DNA from: Rhodobacterales bacterium
GTDB lineage: Bacteria; Pseudomonadota; Alphaproteobacteria; Rhodobacterales; Rhodobacteraceae
Direction: 5' to 3'
Assembly: GCA_009993005.1 (NCBI GenBank)
Contig: JAACUH010000059.1
Span: forward strand, 1 to 64,000
DNA: 64,000 nucleotides
In this document: piece by piece, positions 8,603 to 18,990 of the stretch
How the letters are laid out: every line of letters starts with the position of its first letter
Position numbering within the stretch: the first letter of the stretch is position 1
Notes under the pieces: generated by a model
Databases searched by the model: none
What the model was told of the DNA's origin: nothing
What the model saw: only the letters and a program-made list of their open reading frames with translations
Position numbers and translations under genes: made by a program

Positions 8603-9080
8603 CGGCGGTCTCCCTCATCGTCCTGGCGGCGGCCTGCACCGCGTGGATGATCTTGTCATAGCCCGTGCAGCGGCACAGGTTTCCGGCGAGCCAGTAGCGC
8701 AGCTCGGTGTCCGTCGGGTCGGGGTTGCGGTCGAGCAGCGCCTTGGCGGCGACAAGGATCCCCGGCGTGCAGATGCCGCATTGCAGCGCCGCATGGTCGA
8801 TAAAGCTCTGTTGCAGCGGATGCAGACGGTCGCCCTGCGCCAGCCCCTCGACCGTGCCGATCTGCGCGCCCTCGGCCTCGGCCCCCAGCACGAGGCAGGA
8901 GCACACCAGCCGCCCGTCGAGCGTCACGCTGCAGGCGCCGCAATCGCCGGTGCCGCAGCCCTCCTTGACCCCGGTGAGGCCAAGGCGGTTGCGCAGCACG
9001 TCGAGCAGGCTTTCGTCCGGGCCGCAGAGAAACTCTGTCGCGTCGCCGTTGATGGTGGTCGAGACCTGGATGGTTTTCAT
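8589..9080 (-). CDS. Molybdenum hydroxylase, [2Fe-2S] subunit
   Basis: A 163-residue small subunit carrying two [2Fe-2S] clusters that pass electrons from the Mo site to FAD. The plant-type ferredoxin cluster is seen as 'EGCGTGDCGACSV' plus a following cysteine (residues 41-62). The all-alpha domain has 'CGICTPG' and 'CRCTGY'. Length is normal for CoxS/XdhC-type subunits. ATG 9078-9080 overlaps the stop of the FAD subunit gene as ATGA, showing translational coupling in a three-gene operon ordered FAD, 2Fe-2S, Mo. Confidence 0.92.
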   Translation of the reverse strand: MKTIQVSTTINGDATEFLCGPDESLLDVLRNRLGLTGVKEGCGTGDCGACSVTLDGRLVCSCLVLGAEAEGAQIGTVEGLAQGDRLHPLQQSFIDHAALQCGICTPGILVAAKALLDRNPDPTDTELRYWLAGNLCRCTGYDKIIHAVQAAARTMRETADAQG

Positions 9081-9949
9081 GCGGCGTCTCCGGCGGAATG
9101 GGCCCGGTCGCGGGCGATGCTTGCGGCGCGGCGGGCAAGCACGCCCGCCACCTGGGTGCGAAATGCCACGGTGCCGCGCTTGTCGTCGATGGGCCGGCAA
9201 GCGGCCGAGCAGGCGGCGGCGAGGGCAGCGAGCGCGGCATCGTCGAGCCGGGTGCCGATGATCGCCTGCGCCGCCTCGTCCACCAGCAGAACGGTCGGCG
9301 CGACCGCCCCCAGGGCCACCCGCGCGGCGGTCACGGCGCCATCTGCGCCCAGCGTCAGGCTCACGGCGGCAGAGACCACGGCGATGTCCATCTCGCTGCG
9401 CGGCGTAAATCGCAGATAGGCGTCACCCGACCGCGCCGGGCGTGCAGGCAGAAAGATCGAGGTCACGATGTCGCCCTTGGCCAGCGTCGTGCGCCCCGGC
9501 CCGGCGGGGATGTCGATCACCGGGCAGTCGCGCGCGCCGTCCACGCCCATGATCCGCACCACCGCATCGGCGGCAACAAGCCCCGGCACGGCATCTGCGG
9601 CGGGCGAGCCATTGCACAGGTTGCCCGCCATCGTGGCGCGCCCCTGCACCTGCGTCGATCCGATCAGCTCGACCCCCTCGACCACGCCGGGCCAGAGCGC
9701 GCGCAGGCCCGCATGTTCGCCCATCACCGCGCCGGGCACCGCCGCGCCGATGCGATAGCCGCCCGCCTCGGGCGTGATCGCGCGCAGACCTGTCAGGTGT
9801 TTGACATCGACCACGAGGGCGGGCGCCGCCAGCCCCGCGCGCATCTGCACCATCACATCGGTGCCCCCGGTGAGGATCCGCGTCACCCCCGGTTCCGCGG
9901 CGAGCATCCTTGCGGCATCCTCAATGGTTTCGGGTCTTGCAAAACGCAT
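9077..9949 (-). CDS. Molybdenum hydroxylase, FAD-binding (medium) subunit
   Basis: A 290-residue CoxM-like subunit that carries FAD and transfers electrons onward. The FAD-binding motifs appear as 'ILTGGTDVMVQM' (about residues 25-36) and 'GSTQVQGRATMAGNLCNGSPAAD' around residue 100, broken here by no frameshift. It is the first gene of the hydroxylase operon. ATG 9947-9949 follows a good ribosome-binding site (CAGGAAAGG on the minus strand). A ribokinase remnant lies directly upstream. Confidence 0.9.
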   Translation of the reverse strand: MRFARPETIEDAARMLAAEPGVTRILTGGTDVMVQMRAGLAAPALVVDVKHLTGLRAITPEAGGYRIGAAVPGAVMGEHAGLRALWPGVVEGVELIGSTQVQGRATMAGNLCNGSPAADAVPGLVAADAVVRIMGVDGARDCPVIDIPAGPGRTTLAKGDIVTSIFLPARPARSGDAYLRFTPRSEMDIAVVSAAVSLTLGADGAVTAARVALGAVAPTVLLVDEAAQAIIGTRLDDAALAALAAACSAACRPIDDKRGTVAFRTQVAGVLARRAASIARDRAHSAGDAA

Positions 9950-10099
9950 GGCGTCGCCTTTCCTGAGGAAATGCCGCGTCGCGCGGCCGTGTTATCGCCG
10001 CACAAGGTGGGCTTTTCCGCCGCCGCGATCAAGGCGAATATGCATCTTTCGGGCGGCTTGCGCCCGACCCGCCAGCGCATCATCAGGCAGCGCATCATC

Positions 10100-10275
10100 C
10101 GGCAGGGCACGTGCGCCGCCACGATGGCCGCCGCCTGAATGCCACCCTTGCCGACAAACACCGGACGCCATGCGCTTGCGGTGACGGCTTTGCCGGCCGT
10201 GGGGCGGTGCGGGGCCGCAACCACGATGTCCTCCTGCAGGCTGCCGACGACCACAGCACAGGGCGCAAGGGACAT
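10100..10275 (-). pseudogene. N-terminal remnant of a PfkB-family (ribokinase-like) sugar kinase
   Basis: From ATG 10273-10275, preceded by AGGAGGGG, about 55 codons look like the start of ribokinase: 'CAVVVGSLQEDIVVAAPHRP' corresponds to the family's VVGSxNxD opening and 'VFVGKGGIQAAAIVAAH' to its GGKGANQA motif, with Gly-Ile in place of Ala-Asn. Homology then stops at a direct duplication of about 15 bp (10075-10104) and the frame continues without kinase character. The ATP-binding C-terminal part is absent. It is therefore a truncated relic, left between otnI and the hydroxylase operon on the same strand. Confidence 0.6.
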
Positions 10276-10313
10276 GTCCCCTCCTGACAAGCGGCCCGCA
10301 CCGGTCGCAGACC

Positions 10314-11105
10314 TCAAGCGCGGGACGGCTTCAACCGGTCAGGCGCAACGCCAGCAGCGCCGTCCCGGCGCCGCAGTCGCTGCAACCAGTCGAAATCGGC
10401 GCGCTGCGGGCGGTATTCGCAGCCGATGGCGCCGCCGTATCCCTGCGCATCGAGCGTCGCGAGCACCTGCCCGAGGTCGAGCGTGCCGCCATCAGGCTCG
10501 GCCCGGTCGGGGAGGCTCGCGATCTGGACATGGCCGATCGCGCCCGCGTGCCGGCGCAACCGCGCGAGGCAGTCGCCATGCTCCATCTCGATGTGGAAAC
10601 AGTCGAACAGGATCCGCAGGCGGGGATGCGCGATCTCGTCCACAATCGCCTGCGCCTGATCCAGATCATGCAGGAAATAGCCGGGCATCGCCGCGCGGCA
10701 GATCGGCTCGATCAGGATCACCCGGTCGGTGGCGTCGAGCGCATGGCGCAGGTTGCGCCGATAGACCGCCGCCGCATCGGGCGCATCGGTCTTGCCCGCG
10801 AGGATGTGGATCGCGGGCGCATCGACCGTCGCGGCGGCCCGCTGCGCGGCGTCCAGGTCGCGCCGGAACCGGGCCTCGGCCCCGGCAATGGCGGCGCAAC
10901 CGGCCGTCTCGCCCATGCGGATGTTGAGCCCGCAGACCGGCAGCCCGGTGTCCTCCAGCGCCCGCGCCAGCGCCACGCAGTCTGTCGTCTGGACCTCGTC
11001 ATGGAACTCGACCGCATCGAACCCGGCCGCCTGCGCCGCGCGCACGCGGTCGGCCAGCGGCAGGGTCTTGAACAGGAACCCCAGATTGGCGGAAAACCAG
11101 GTCAT
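10314..11105 (-). CDS. otnI: 2-oxo-tetronate isomerase OtnI (hydroxypyruvate isomerase family)
   Basis: A 263-residue TIM-barrel protein of the xylose-isomerase-like/hydroxypyruvate isomerase family. In tetronate catabolism OtnI converts 2-oxo-tetronate to 3-oxo-tetronate. It opens 'MTWFSANLGFLFKTLPLADR', and metal-site glutamates are visible as 'ILIEPI' and 'CEYRP', with 'FDCFHIEMEHGD' between. Its start overlaps the otnC stop by four bases (ATGA). The presence of otnC, otnK and ltnD immediately upstream makes OtnI more likely than a glyoxylate-pathway Hyi. Confidence 0.85.
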   Translation of the reverse strand: MTWFSANLGFLFKTLPLADRVRAAQAAGFDAVEFHDEVQTTDCVALARALEDTGLPVCGLNIRMGETAGCAAIAGAEARFRRDLDAAQRAAATVDAPAIHILAGKTDAPDAAAVYRRNLRHALDATDRVILIEPICRAAMPGYFLHDLDQAQAIVDEIAHPRLRILFDCFHIEMEHGDCLARLRRHAGAIGHVQIASLPDRAEPDGGTLDLGQVLATLDAQGYGGAIGCEYRPQRADFDWLQRLRRRDGAAGVAPDRLKPSRA

Positions 11106-11749
11106 GTGTCCCAGACCACGTCAAACGTCTCGATCACCGCGCGTTGCTGGGCCTCACTCAGCATCCGGGGCGACATCCCCCGCGTGAGAAGAGCGAGCCG
11201 CGCGCTGTCCTCAAGCTCTTCGATGGCGTTCACGGCCGCCTCGATATCCTGTCCCGCGACGACCGGGCCATGATTGGCGAGCACGACAGCCGTCCGCCGC
11301 CCGGCAAGGCCACGCACCGCCTCGCCCATTGCCGGATCGCCGGGCAGGAACACCGGCAAGAGCTTGACCTTGCCCAGTTTCATGATCCCGTAGGCGGTCA
11401 GCGGCGGCAGCAGGTTGTCAGGGTCGGCCTCGGGCAGCATCGACAGCGCCGTGGCATGGGCCGAATGCAGGTGAACGACCGCACCCGTCTGCGCGCGGGT
11501 GTCGTAGAAGGCCGCGTGCAGCAAAAGCTCCTTGGTCGGCGCGCGGCCCCCGACATGCCGGCCCCCGTCGATCAGCGACAGGTCGGCCGGGTCGAGCCGG
11601 CCCATCGACACGCCGGTGGGCGAGACCAGCAGACGCCCGTCCGACAGGCGCGCCGACAGATTGCCCGAGGCCCCCGCCGTCAGCCCACGGTCAAACAGCG
11701 ACCGCGCCAGACTGCAGATCAGCTCGCGCAGGGTGCTTTCTTCGGTCAT
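11102..11749 (-). CDS. otnC: 3-oxo-tetronate 4-phosphate decarboxylase OtnC (class II aldolase fold)
   Basis: A 215-residue class II aldolase/adducin-family protein. OtnC decarboxylates 3-oxo-tetronate 4-phosphate to dihydroxyacetone phosphate. The fold's 'GNLSAR', 'SPTGVSMG', metal-binding 'VVHLHSAHATALS' (two histidines) and later 'LANHGPVVAG' histidine are all present. A 93-base gap containing a direct repeat of GCGGCCAATGG separates it from otnK upstream. Fuculose- or ribulose-phosphate aldolase would be alternative assignments, but the neighbourhood favours OtnC. Confidence 0.87.
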   Translation of the reverse strand: MTEESTLRELICSLARSLFDRGLTAGASGNLSARLSDGRLLVSPTGVSMGRLDPADLSLIDGGRHVGGRAPTKELLLHAAFYDTRAQTGAVVHLHSAHATALSMLPEADPDNLLPPLTAYGIMKLGKVKLLPVFLPGDPAMGEAVRGLAGRRTAVVLANHGPVVAGQDIEAAVNAIEELEDSARLALLTRGMSPRMLSEAQQRAVIETFDVVWDT

Positions 11750-11842
11750 CTGGAGCCCTTTCCGGCGATGCGGCCAATGGTAATGCGGCCAATGGCCACG
11801 ACATTTGCCCGGCCTTTGCGTCTTTGCAACGGGGTCAGCGCC

Positions 11843-13096
11843 TCAGGGCTGCCCCGCCAGCACGCGGGCGGCGTGGTCAAAGAAGGTGTCGCGCCCGAAA
11901 TTGCCGGATTTCAAGGCCAGGACCACCGCCCGCCCCTCGATGCGCACCGCCGGCACGCCGGGGTCGATCTGCGGCCCGATCTGGAGCGCCTGCGCCCCCA
12001 GCGCCTGCACCACCGCGCCCGAAGTCTCGCCCCCCGCGCAGATGATCCGGTCAAAGCCCTGTTCGACCGCAAGCACCGCGAGCCTGCCAAAGAACGCCTC
12101 GAGCGCCTGCGCGCTGGGGGCGACCCCGTGGCGCGCCTGCACGCGGGCGACCTCGGCCGGGTCGTCAGAGCTGTGAACAAGCGGGACGCCGCCCGCGTCG
12201 GCCAGCGCGGCGAGCGCCCAGTCGCAGACCGCCTCGGGCGTCTCTTCGCCCGACATGATGCGGTCAGGGTCGATCCGGCGGACCGGCGCGCCCGATTGTG
12301 CATGCGCGGCAATCTGCGTCCGCGTGGCCCGCGAACAGGACCCGGCGAGGGCAATCGCCGGGCCGCCCGCGCCGGTCCAGCCGTCCTGCGCGCCGGCAAT
12401 ACCCAGCACGGCCGGCAGGCCAAGGGCCAGACCAGAGCCACCGGTCCACAGCACCAGCCCCGCCGCGGCCTGCGCCAGCAGGTCGAGGTCACCGTCCGCA
12501 AGCGCGTCGGCCACGACCAGCGGCCGGCCCGCCGCCGCCTCGGCCGCCATCACCGCGCGGCCTTCGCCGCGCCGCAGCCGTTCCACCGGCAGATGCCCGA
12601 CCCCGTGCACGGTCTGGCGCGCCAGCCAGCGGCGGATATCGGGGTCGGTCATCGGCGTCAGCGGATGCGCCTCCATCCCGCTTTCGCTCAGCAGCCTGTC
12701 CCCGACAAAGAGGTGCCCCTGATAGACAGTGCGCCCAGTGGCGGGAAATGCGGGGCAGACCGGGATCGGCCCCGTGACCCCCAGCGCCGCGGCGAGCGCG
12801 TCGATCACCGGGCCGATATTGCCCTGCGGCGTGGAATCGAAGGTCGAGCAATATTTGAAATAGAACATCCGCGCGCCCTGCGCCCGCAGCCAGTCGAGCG
12901 CGGCAAGCGCGCCCGCTACCGCCTCCTCCACCGGGACGGAGCGCGTCTTGAGCGCGACGATCCCCGCCTGAACGCCCGCGGCAGCCGGGCGCACCGGCAC
13001 GCCGCAATATTGCACCGTCCGCATGCCGCCGCGCGCCAGCATCAGCCCCAGATCGGAGGATCCGGTAAAGTCGTCTCCGATTGCCCCGAGGATCAT
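11843..13096 (-). CDS. otnK: 3-oxo-tetronate kinase OtnK (DUF1537 family)
   Basis: A 417-residue four-carbon acid sugar kinase that phosphorylates 3-oxo-tetronate at O4. The N-terminal substrate domain shows the family signature 'GAIGDDFTGSSDLGLMLARGG' in its first 25 residues (written here in part). The C-terminal nucleotide domain has 'ICAGGETSGAVVQALG' near residues 340-355. Length is typical. It overlaps ltnD by four bases (ATGA), so the two are co-translated. Confidence 0.88.
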   Translation of the reverse strand: MILGAIGDDFTGSSDLGLMLARGGMRTVQYCGVPVRPAAAGVQAGIVALKTRSVPVEEAVAGALAALDWLRAQGARMFYFKYCSTFDSTPQGNIGPVIDALAAALGVTGPIPVCPAFPATGRTVYQGHLFVGDRLLSESGMEAHPLTPMTDPDIRRWLARQTVHGVGHLPVERLRRGEGRAVMAAEAAAGRPLVVADALADGDLDLLAQAAAGLVLWTGGSGLALGLPAVLGIAGAQDGWTGAGGPAIALAGSCSRATRTQIAAHAQSGAPVRRIDPDRIMSGEETPEAVCDWALAALADAGGVPLVHSSDDPAEVARVQARHGVAPSAQALEAFFGRLAVLAVEQGFDRIICAGGETSGAVVQALGAQALQIGPQIDPGVPAVRIEGRAVVLALKSGNFGRDTFFDHAARVLAGQP

Positions 13097-13983
13097 GCGA
13101 CACCCGGCAGGGCGAGGCCCGCCGCGCGGGCATAGACCTTGGCCACCGCAGCGTCATCCTCGCGCCCGAAGCCGGCCTCGGCGGCCGCGCGGAACCGGGC
13201 CAGCGCAGCGCGGGCGAGCACGGGGTCAAGCCCGACCTCGGTGGCGATATCGACGACGATGGCCAGATCCTTGAGCCAGATCTCGACCGCCGACAGCGGC
13301 GTATAATCGCCCTGTGCGATATGCGGCCCGCGGTTTTCGAACATCCAGGATGTGCCCGCGCAATCGGCGATGACCTCGATCACCTGCGCGGGGTCCATGC
13401 CCAGCGCGATGGCCTGTGTCAGCGCCTCGGCAGCGGCGGCGATATGGATGCCGGCAAGGTGCTGGTTGACGATCTTCATCCGGCTGGCCATGCCCGGCTC
13501 CGGCCCCAGCCGGAACACCTGCGCCGCCATCGCGTCGAGCATCACACTCGCCCGCGCAAAGGCCGCCTCGCTGCCCGAGGCCATGATGGTGAGCGCGCCG
13601 GCCCGCGCCTTGGCCGCGCCGCCCGACACCGGCGCGTCGAGCGCGAGATGCCCCATCCCGACCAGCCGCTCTGCGATGGCGGTGGCGCGGGCGGGCGGCA
13701 TCGTGGCGCAGAGCAGGAACACCGTCCCCGGCCGGGCCGCAGCGGCGGCACCGCTGTCAAACAGCGCAGCCTCGGTCTGATCGGCGTTCAGCACATAGAC
13801 CGCCACCGCATCGCATTGCGCGGCCAACGCGCCCGGCGTCGCCGCTGCCTGCCCGCCCTCCGCCGCAAAGGCGCGCATCGCGGCCTCGGCGATGTCGTGG
13901 CCCTGCGTCACCAGCCCCGCCGCGACACAGGCGCGCGCCGCACCGCCGCCCATCGACCCCAGCCCGATGATCCCCACCTTCAT
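13093..13983 (-). CDS. ltnD: Tetronate (L-threonate type) dehydrogenase LtnD
   Basis: A 296-residue 3-hydroxyisobutyrate-dehydrogenase-family enzyme. The Rossmann signature 'VGIIGLGSMGGGAARAC' is at residues 3-19, the substrate-binding 'LDAPVSGGAAKARAGALT' near residues 115-132, and the catalytic lysine in 'RMKIVNQHLAG' near residue 170. In known pathways LtnD oxidises L-threonate, and its relative DenD oxidises D-erythronate, to 2-oxo-tetronate. Sequence alone does not separate the two. It is the first enzyme gene downstream of the TRAP transporter. Confidence 0.83.
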   Translation of the reverse strand: MKVGIIGLGSMGGGAARACVAAGLVTQGHDIAEAAMRAFAAEGGQAAATPGALAAQCDAVAVYVLNADQTEAALFDSGAAAAARPGTVFLLCATMPPARATAIAERLVGMGHLALDAPVSGGAAKARAGALTIMASGSEAAFARASVMLDAMAAQVFRLGPEPGMASRMKIVNQHLAGIHIAAAAEALTQAIALGMDPAQVIEVIADCAGTSWMFENRGPHIAQGDYTPLSAVEIWLKDLAIVVDIATEVGLDPVLARAALARFRAAAEAGFGREDDAAVAKVYARAAGLALPGVA

Positions 13984-14074
13984 GCCCGGTCTCCCCCGCG
14001 GTCTGCCCCGTCCTCGGGGGCACCCTAGCCCGCGAGATGGCCGGGCGCGAGGGCGATCATCGGCCCCCCGCGGG

Positions 14075-16294
14075 TCAGTCGGACCCGCGGATCACCGCCT
14101 GCGGATCGACCATCCGCTTCTGGATCAGCCAGACCAGCACCGCAGCACCCAGCCCGACCGCATCGGTCAGCCAGCCCTGCGCGATCATTGACAGCGCCGC
14201 GACCAGAAGCACGATCCGCAAGGGCCAGGCCAGCAGGCCAAAGAACCAGCCTTGCACAGAGGACGACAACATGTAGATGCCCAGCAGCGCCGACACCACC
14301 ACATGCGCGACCTCGAACCAGCTCCCCTGCATCAAGAGCGCAGGCGACGAAAAGAACATGAACGGCACCACAAAGGCGGCAAGCCCGATGCGGAAGCTCT
14401 CGACACTGGTTTTCATCGGGTCCGACTGGGCAATCGCCGCCCCGGCATAGGCGGCCAGCGCCACCGGCGGGGTGATCGCCGACATCACCGCATAGTAGAA
14501 GATGAAGAAATGCGCCGTCAGCGGCGGGATGCCCATCTGCACCAGCCCCGGCCCGATCACGCTCGCCGCCACCGCATAGGCCGCCGTCGTCGGCATCCCC
14601 ATGCCCAGGATGATCGACACGATCATCGCAAAGAACAGCGCGATGGCCTGATTCTGGTCCGCCAGCCCCAGCAGCAGCGAGGAAAACCGCGTGCCGACGC
14701 CGGTGAGGGCGATCACGCCCACGATGATCCCTGCCGCCGCACAGACCGCAACGAGTTGCAGCGTCATCTTGGCCGCGATCTCGAACGCATAGAGGATCTG
14801 GCGCAGGCCCATCCGGTAGGGCGTGAGCCAGGACACCACCGCCGCCGCCGCCATGCCATAGGTGCCGGCACGGATCACCGAATAGCCGGCAAAGAGCGCG
14901 CCGATCAGGATGAAGATCGGCAGGAACAGGAATGCCTGCCGCGCGAGCTTGCGGAACTTGGGTAGGGCCGACCGGGGCAGACCCTGCATCCCGAACTTCT
15001 GCGCCATCAGATCGACGTTGAAATAGACCGAGGCGAAGTAGAGCAGCGCGGGGATGATCGCCGCCGTCACGATCTCGGCATAGGCGATGCCCGTGATCTC
15101 GGACATGATGAAGGCGCCGGCCCCCATGATCGGCGGCAGGATCTGCCCGCCCGAGGAGGCGGCCGCCTCGACGCTGGCCGCGGTCTGGGGTTTGTAGCCG
15201 ACCTTTTTCATCAGCGGGATGGTCAGCGACCCGGTGGACACCACATTGCCCGCCGACGTGCCGTTGATCATCCCCATCAGGCCCGAAGAGAACACCGCCA
15301 CCTTGGCCGGCCCGCCCCGCGCGCCCCCCGCGACGGCAAAGGCAAAGTTGACAAAGTATTCACCCACCCGGCTCGCCTGTAGAAAGGCGGCAAAGGTCAC
15401 GAACAGGATGATATAGGTCGATGAGATCGCCGTCGTCGGGCCAAGGATGCCCTGATCGGTGTAGATATAGCTGAAGAACCGGGTCATCGTGTAGCCGCGA
15501 TGCTCCAGGATGCCGGGCAGCCAGGGCCCGACAAAGGCATAAAGCACAAAGACCGCCACGATCACGACCAGCGCCAGCCCCGCGAGCCGTCGCGCCATTT
15601 CGAGGATCATCATGGTCCCGGCCAGCGCGGCATACATGTCCGTCGCCTTGGCCAGCGAGGTGCCGGCCCGCAGCCGCAGGAAAGGCGCGTGAAAGATCAG
15701 ATACATCGTCACCGTGATCGCGGCGAGCGCGAGAAACAGGTCGGCCACGTCGAAATGCCCGCGCCGGCGGTCCGGCCAGACCCAGCCCAGCGCGATCAGC
15801 CAGCCCGTTCCCGCGACCAGCGGCAGGCCAAAGCTCAGCACCCCGGCATTCGCGGCGGCGGCCTGATCGACCCCCTTCCCGGTGAGCCAGAAGCCCAGCA
15901 CCTGCACAAAAGCCAGCGCGACGGCCAGCGCGCCGGGCAAGAGCGCCATCAGCCGCCGGGGGTCGGCCGCGCCGGGGCGGGCGTCGGAAAACAGCGTCGA
16001 GGAAAACAACAAGAACCCGAGCGCGAGCCCGCCGCCCACATGCACCAGCCGGTAACGCCAGGGTTCGGTCAGGTCGATCGACGGCAGCCCGAAAAGGTCG
16101 GCAAAGCGGTCATGCAGGCCGTTCATCACGCCGACATGAAACACAGTATAGGCGATGCAGAGGATCGCCGCAAAGAGGCCCAGCCGCCCGAGCGGCATCC
16201 GCTGGTTGGCGCCAAAGATCTCGGCATCGACCCCGTCCGCGATCCCGTCCGGCGCGGCATCCGCCGCAGTCGCCTGTGCTGTCTGTGTGGTCAT
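14075..16294 (-). CDS. TRAP transporter, fused small and large permease (TAXI type)
   Basis: A 739-residue integral membrane protein fusing the 4-TM DctQ-like and the DctM-like permease domains, as is usual when the binding protein is of the TAXI class. Many hydrophobic helices are visible. The DctM-like part includes 'GLMGMINGTSAGNVVSTG' and 'GMGMPTTAAYAVAAS', characteristic helical-hairpin segments. It imports organic acids using an ion gradient. Gene order (binding protein, permease, ltnD, otnK, otnC, otnI) suggests a tetronate substrate; this is inferred from position only. Confidence 0.88.
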   Translation of the reverse strand: MTTQTAQATAADAAPDGIADGVDAEIFGANQRMPLGRLGLFAAILCIAYTVFHVGVMNGLHDRFADLFGLPSIDLTEPWRYRLVHVGGGLALGFLLFSSTLFSDARPGAADPRRLMALLPGALAVALAFVQVLGFWLTGKGVDQAAAANAGVLSFGLPLVAGTGWLIALGWVWPDRRRGHFDVADLFLALAAITVTMYLIFHAPFLRLRAGTSLAKATDMYAALAGTMMILEMARRLAGLALVVIVAVFVLYAFVGPWLPGILEHRGYTMTRFFSYIYTDQGILGPTTAISSTYIILFVTFAAFLQASRVGEYFVNFAFAVAGGARGGPAKVAVFSSGLMGMINGTSAGNVVSTGSLTIPLMKKVGYKPQTAASVEAAASSGGQILPPIMGAGAFIMSEITGIAYAEIVTAAIIPALLYFASVYFNVDLMAQKFGMQGLPRSALPKFRKLARQAFLFLPIFILIGALFAGYSVIRAGTYGMAAAAVVSWLTPYRMGLRQILYAFEIAAKMTLQLVAVCAAAGIIVGVIALTGVGTRFSSLLLGLADQNQAIALFFAMIVSIILGMGMPTTAAYAVAASVIGPGLVQMGIPPLTAHFFIFYYAVMSAITPPVALAAYAGAAIAQSDPMKTSVESFRIGLAAFVVPFMFFSSPALLMQGSWFEVAHVVVSALLGIYMLSSSVQGWFFGLLAWPLRIVLLVAALSMIAQGWLTDAVGLGAAVLVWLIQKRMVDPQAVIRGSD

Positions 16295-16329
16295 CGCTCT
16301 GGTCCCCTCTGCCCCAGGAATAGGCCCGG

Positions 16330-16373
16330 CCCGGCAACGCCGGGACAGGCAGGGGCGGCCGCAACAGGCCGCC
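16330..16373 (-). other. Twin hairpins between binding-protein and permease genes
   Basis: Two adjacent perfect inverted repeats, CCCGGC-aac-GCCGGG (16330-16344) and GGCGGCC-gcaaca-GGCCGCC (16354-16373), lie in the 104-base gap after the binding-protein gene. No T-run follows. Such elements often stabilise the upstream message or reduce read-through, giving more binding protein than permease. Confidence 0.5.
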
Positions 16374-16398
16374 GCGCCCCTTGTCCGACAGGATGCGC

Positions 16399-17373
16399 CT
16401 AGCGCAGGTTCTCGGGAATGGTCACACCGGCCTCTTCGAAATACCGCAGGGCCCCGGGGTGGAACGGCATGAAGGTGTTCTTGTCCCAGTTCTCGAGCAG
16501 CGTCTCGCTCGCGGCGGCATGGATCTGGACCATCCGCTCGGGGTTTTCCATCGCCAGCTTGGTGATCTCATAGGCCAGGCTCTCGGGCATGTCCTGATGC
16601 GCGATGGCAAAGTTCCACAGCGAGACGGTGTTCTGGTCATAGTCATGGCCGGCATAGGTGCCCGCAGGGATCGTCAGCGGCGACATCGCCGGGAACGCCT
16701 CGCGGATCACCGCCATTTCGGCATCGTTGAAGCCGAACATGACCACATCCTGGCTCGCCGCCAGCTCTGCAAAGGCCGAGATCGGAATGCCGGCGGCAAA
16801 GGCAAAGGCATCGATCACGCCGTCCTGCAACTGGCCCGCGGCATCGGCGGCACCGGCGTTCGAGATGGTCGCCTGAACGCCCAGCGCTTCGATGAACTGC
16901 GGCCAGTAGGTGCCGGGTGTGCCGCCCGCCGGGCCGACCGAGACCCGCTTGCCCGCCAGATCAGACACCGAGGTGATGCCCGAGGACCGCAGCGCCACGA
17001 CCTGGAACGGTGTCTGGTACATCGGGAACAGCGCGCGGATCGACTTGTGCTCGAGCCCCGGAGCAAGCTCCGAGCGGCCCTCCCAGGCATCATAGGCCGG
17101 GCCCATGGTGACGAGGCCCATCAGGTGGTCGCCGGTTTCGACCAGCGTCACGTTCTGCACCGGGCCGCCCGTGACTTCACCGCTCGCGGTGATGCCCAAT
17201 TGTTCGGCGATGAAACCGGCAAAGCCGTTGCCATAGACGAAATAGGTGCCACCCTGGCTGGCGGTGCCGATGGTCAGGCTGTTGGGCCAGTCAGAGCGGT
17301 CCTGCGCCTGCGCCGGCGCGCCGAGCGCAATGGTAGCGGCCGCCGCGATGGCGGCGATAAAGCGAAATGTCAT
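16399..17373 (-). CDS. TAXI-family TRAP transporter solute-binding protein
   Basis: A 324-residue periplasmic receptor. A Sec signal peptide is clear (hydrophobic core in residues 5-18, cleavage after AQA near residue 23). Mature-sequence motifs 'LTIGTASQGGTYFVYGNGFA' near residue 35 and 'GKRVSVGPAGGTPGTYWPQF' near residue 145 are typical of the TAXI class. The start ATG 17371-17373 follows a strong GGGAGGAG. It feeds the fused permease encoded downstream. Confidence 0.9.
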   Translation of the reverse strand: MTFRFIAAIAAAATIALGAPAQAQDRSDWPNSLTIGTASQGGTYFVYGNGFAGFIAEQLGITASGEVTGGPVQNVTLVETGDHLMGLVTMGPAYDAWEGRSELAPGLEHKSIRALFPMYQTPFQVVALRSSGITSVSDLAGKRVSVGPAGGTPGTYWPQFIEALGVQATISNAGAADAAGQLQDGVIDAFAFAAGIPISAFAELAASQDVVMFGFNDAEMAVIREAFPAMSPLTIPAGTYAGHDYDQNTVSLWNFAIAHQDMPESLAYEITKLAMENPERMVQIHAAASETLLENWDKNTFMPFHPGALRYFEEAGVTIPENLR

Positions 17374-17571
17374 GTGGACTCCTCCCAGAGTGCGTCATGT
17401 ATGGCCGCCATCCCCCGAGGGACATGGCGCTGACCCTACCAAACCGGGATCGCCGCGCCGATCAATGCACCGCGACAGTCCCGGCCGCCGAATCTGCGCG
17501 CCAGCCCGCCCGGATGGGTAGAAAAGGGGACATCGGGCACCGCGCATGTTCCCTGATCGGTGCGCCCGCGG

Positions 17572-18986
<1,415 letters not shown>

Positions 18987-18990
<4 letters not shown>

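Noticed and set aside
6362-9949. Aerobic CO dehydrogenase (coxMSL)
   Set aside because: Gene order is similar, but the large subunit has YRAPGAP where form I CO dehydrogenase has the AYRCSFR loop.
11144-13135. Plus-strand frame of about 660 codons antisense to otnC and otnK
   Set aside because: Arg/His/Gln-rich shadow of two well-supported minus-strand genes.
17374-17571. Sigma-54 promoter upstream of the TAXI receptor gene
   Set aside because: The best candidate (TGGCGCG followed by TTCGG) has the wrong spacing between GG and GC; not reported as a feature.
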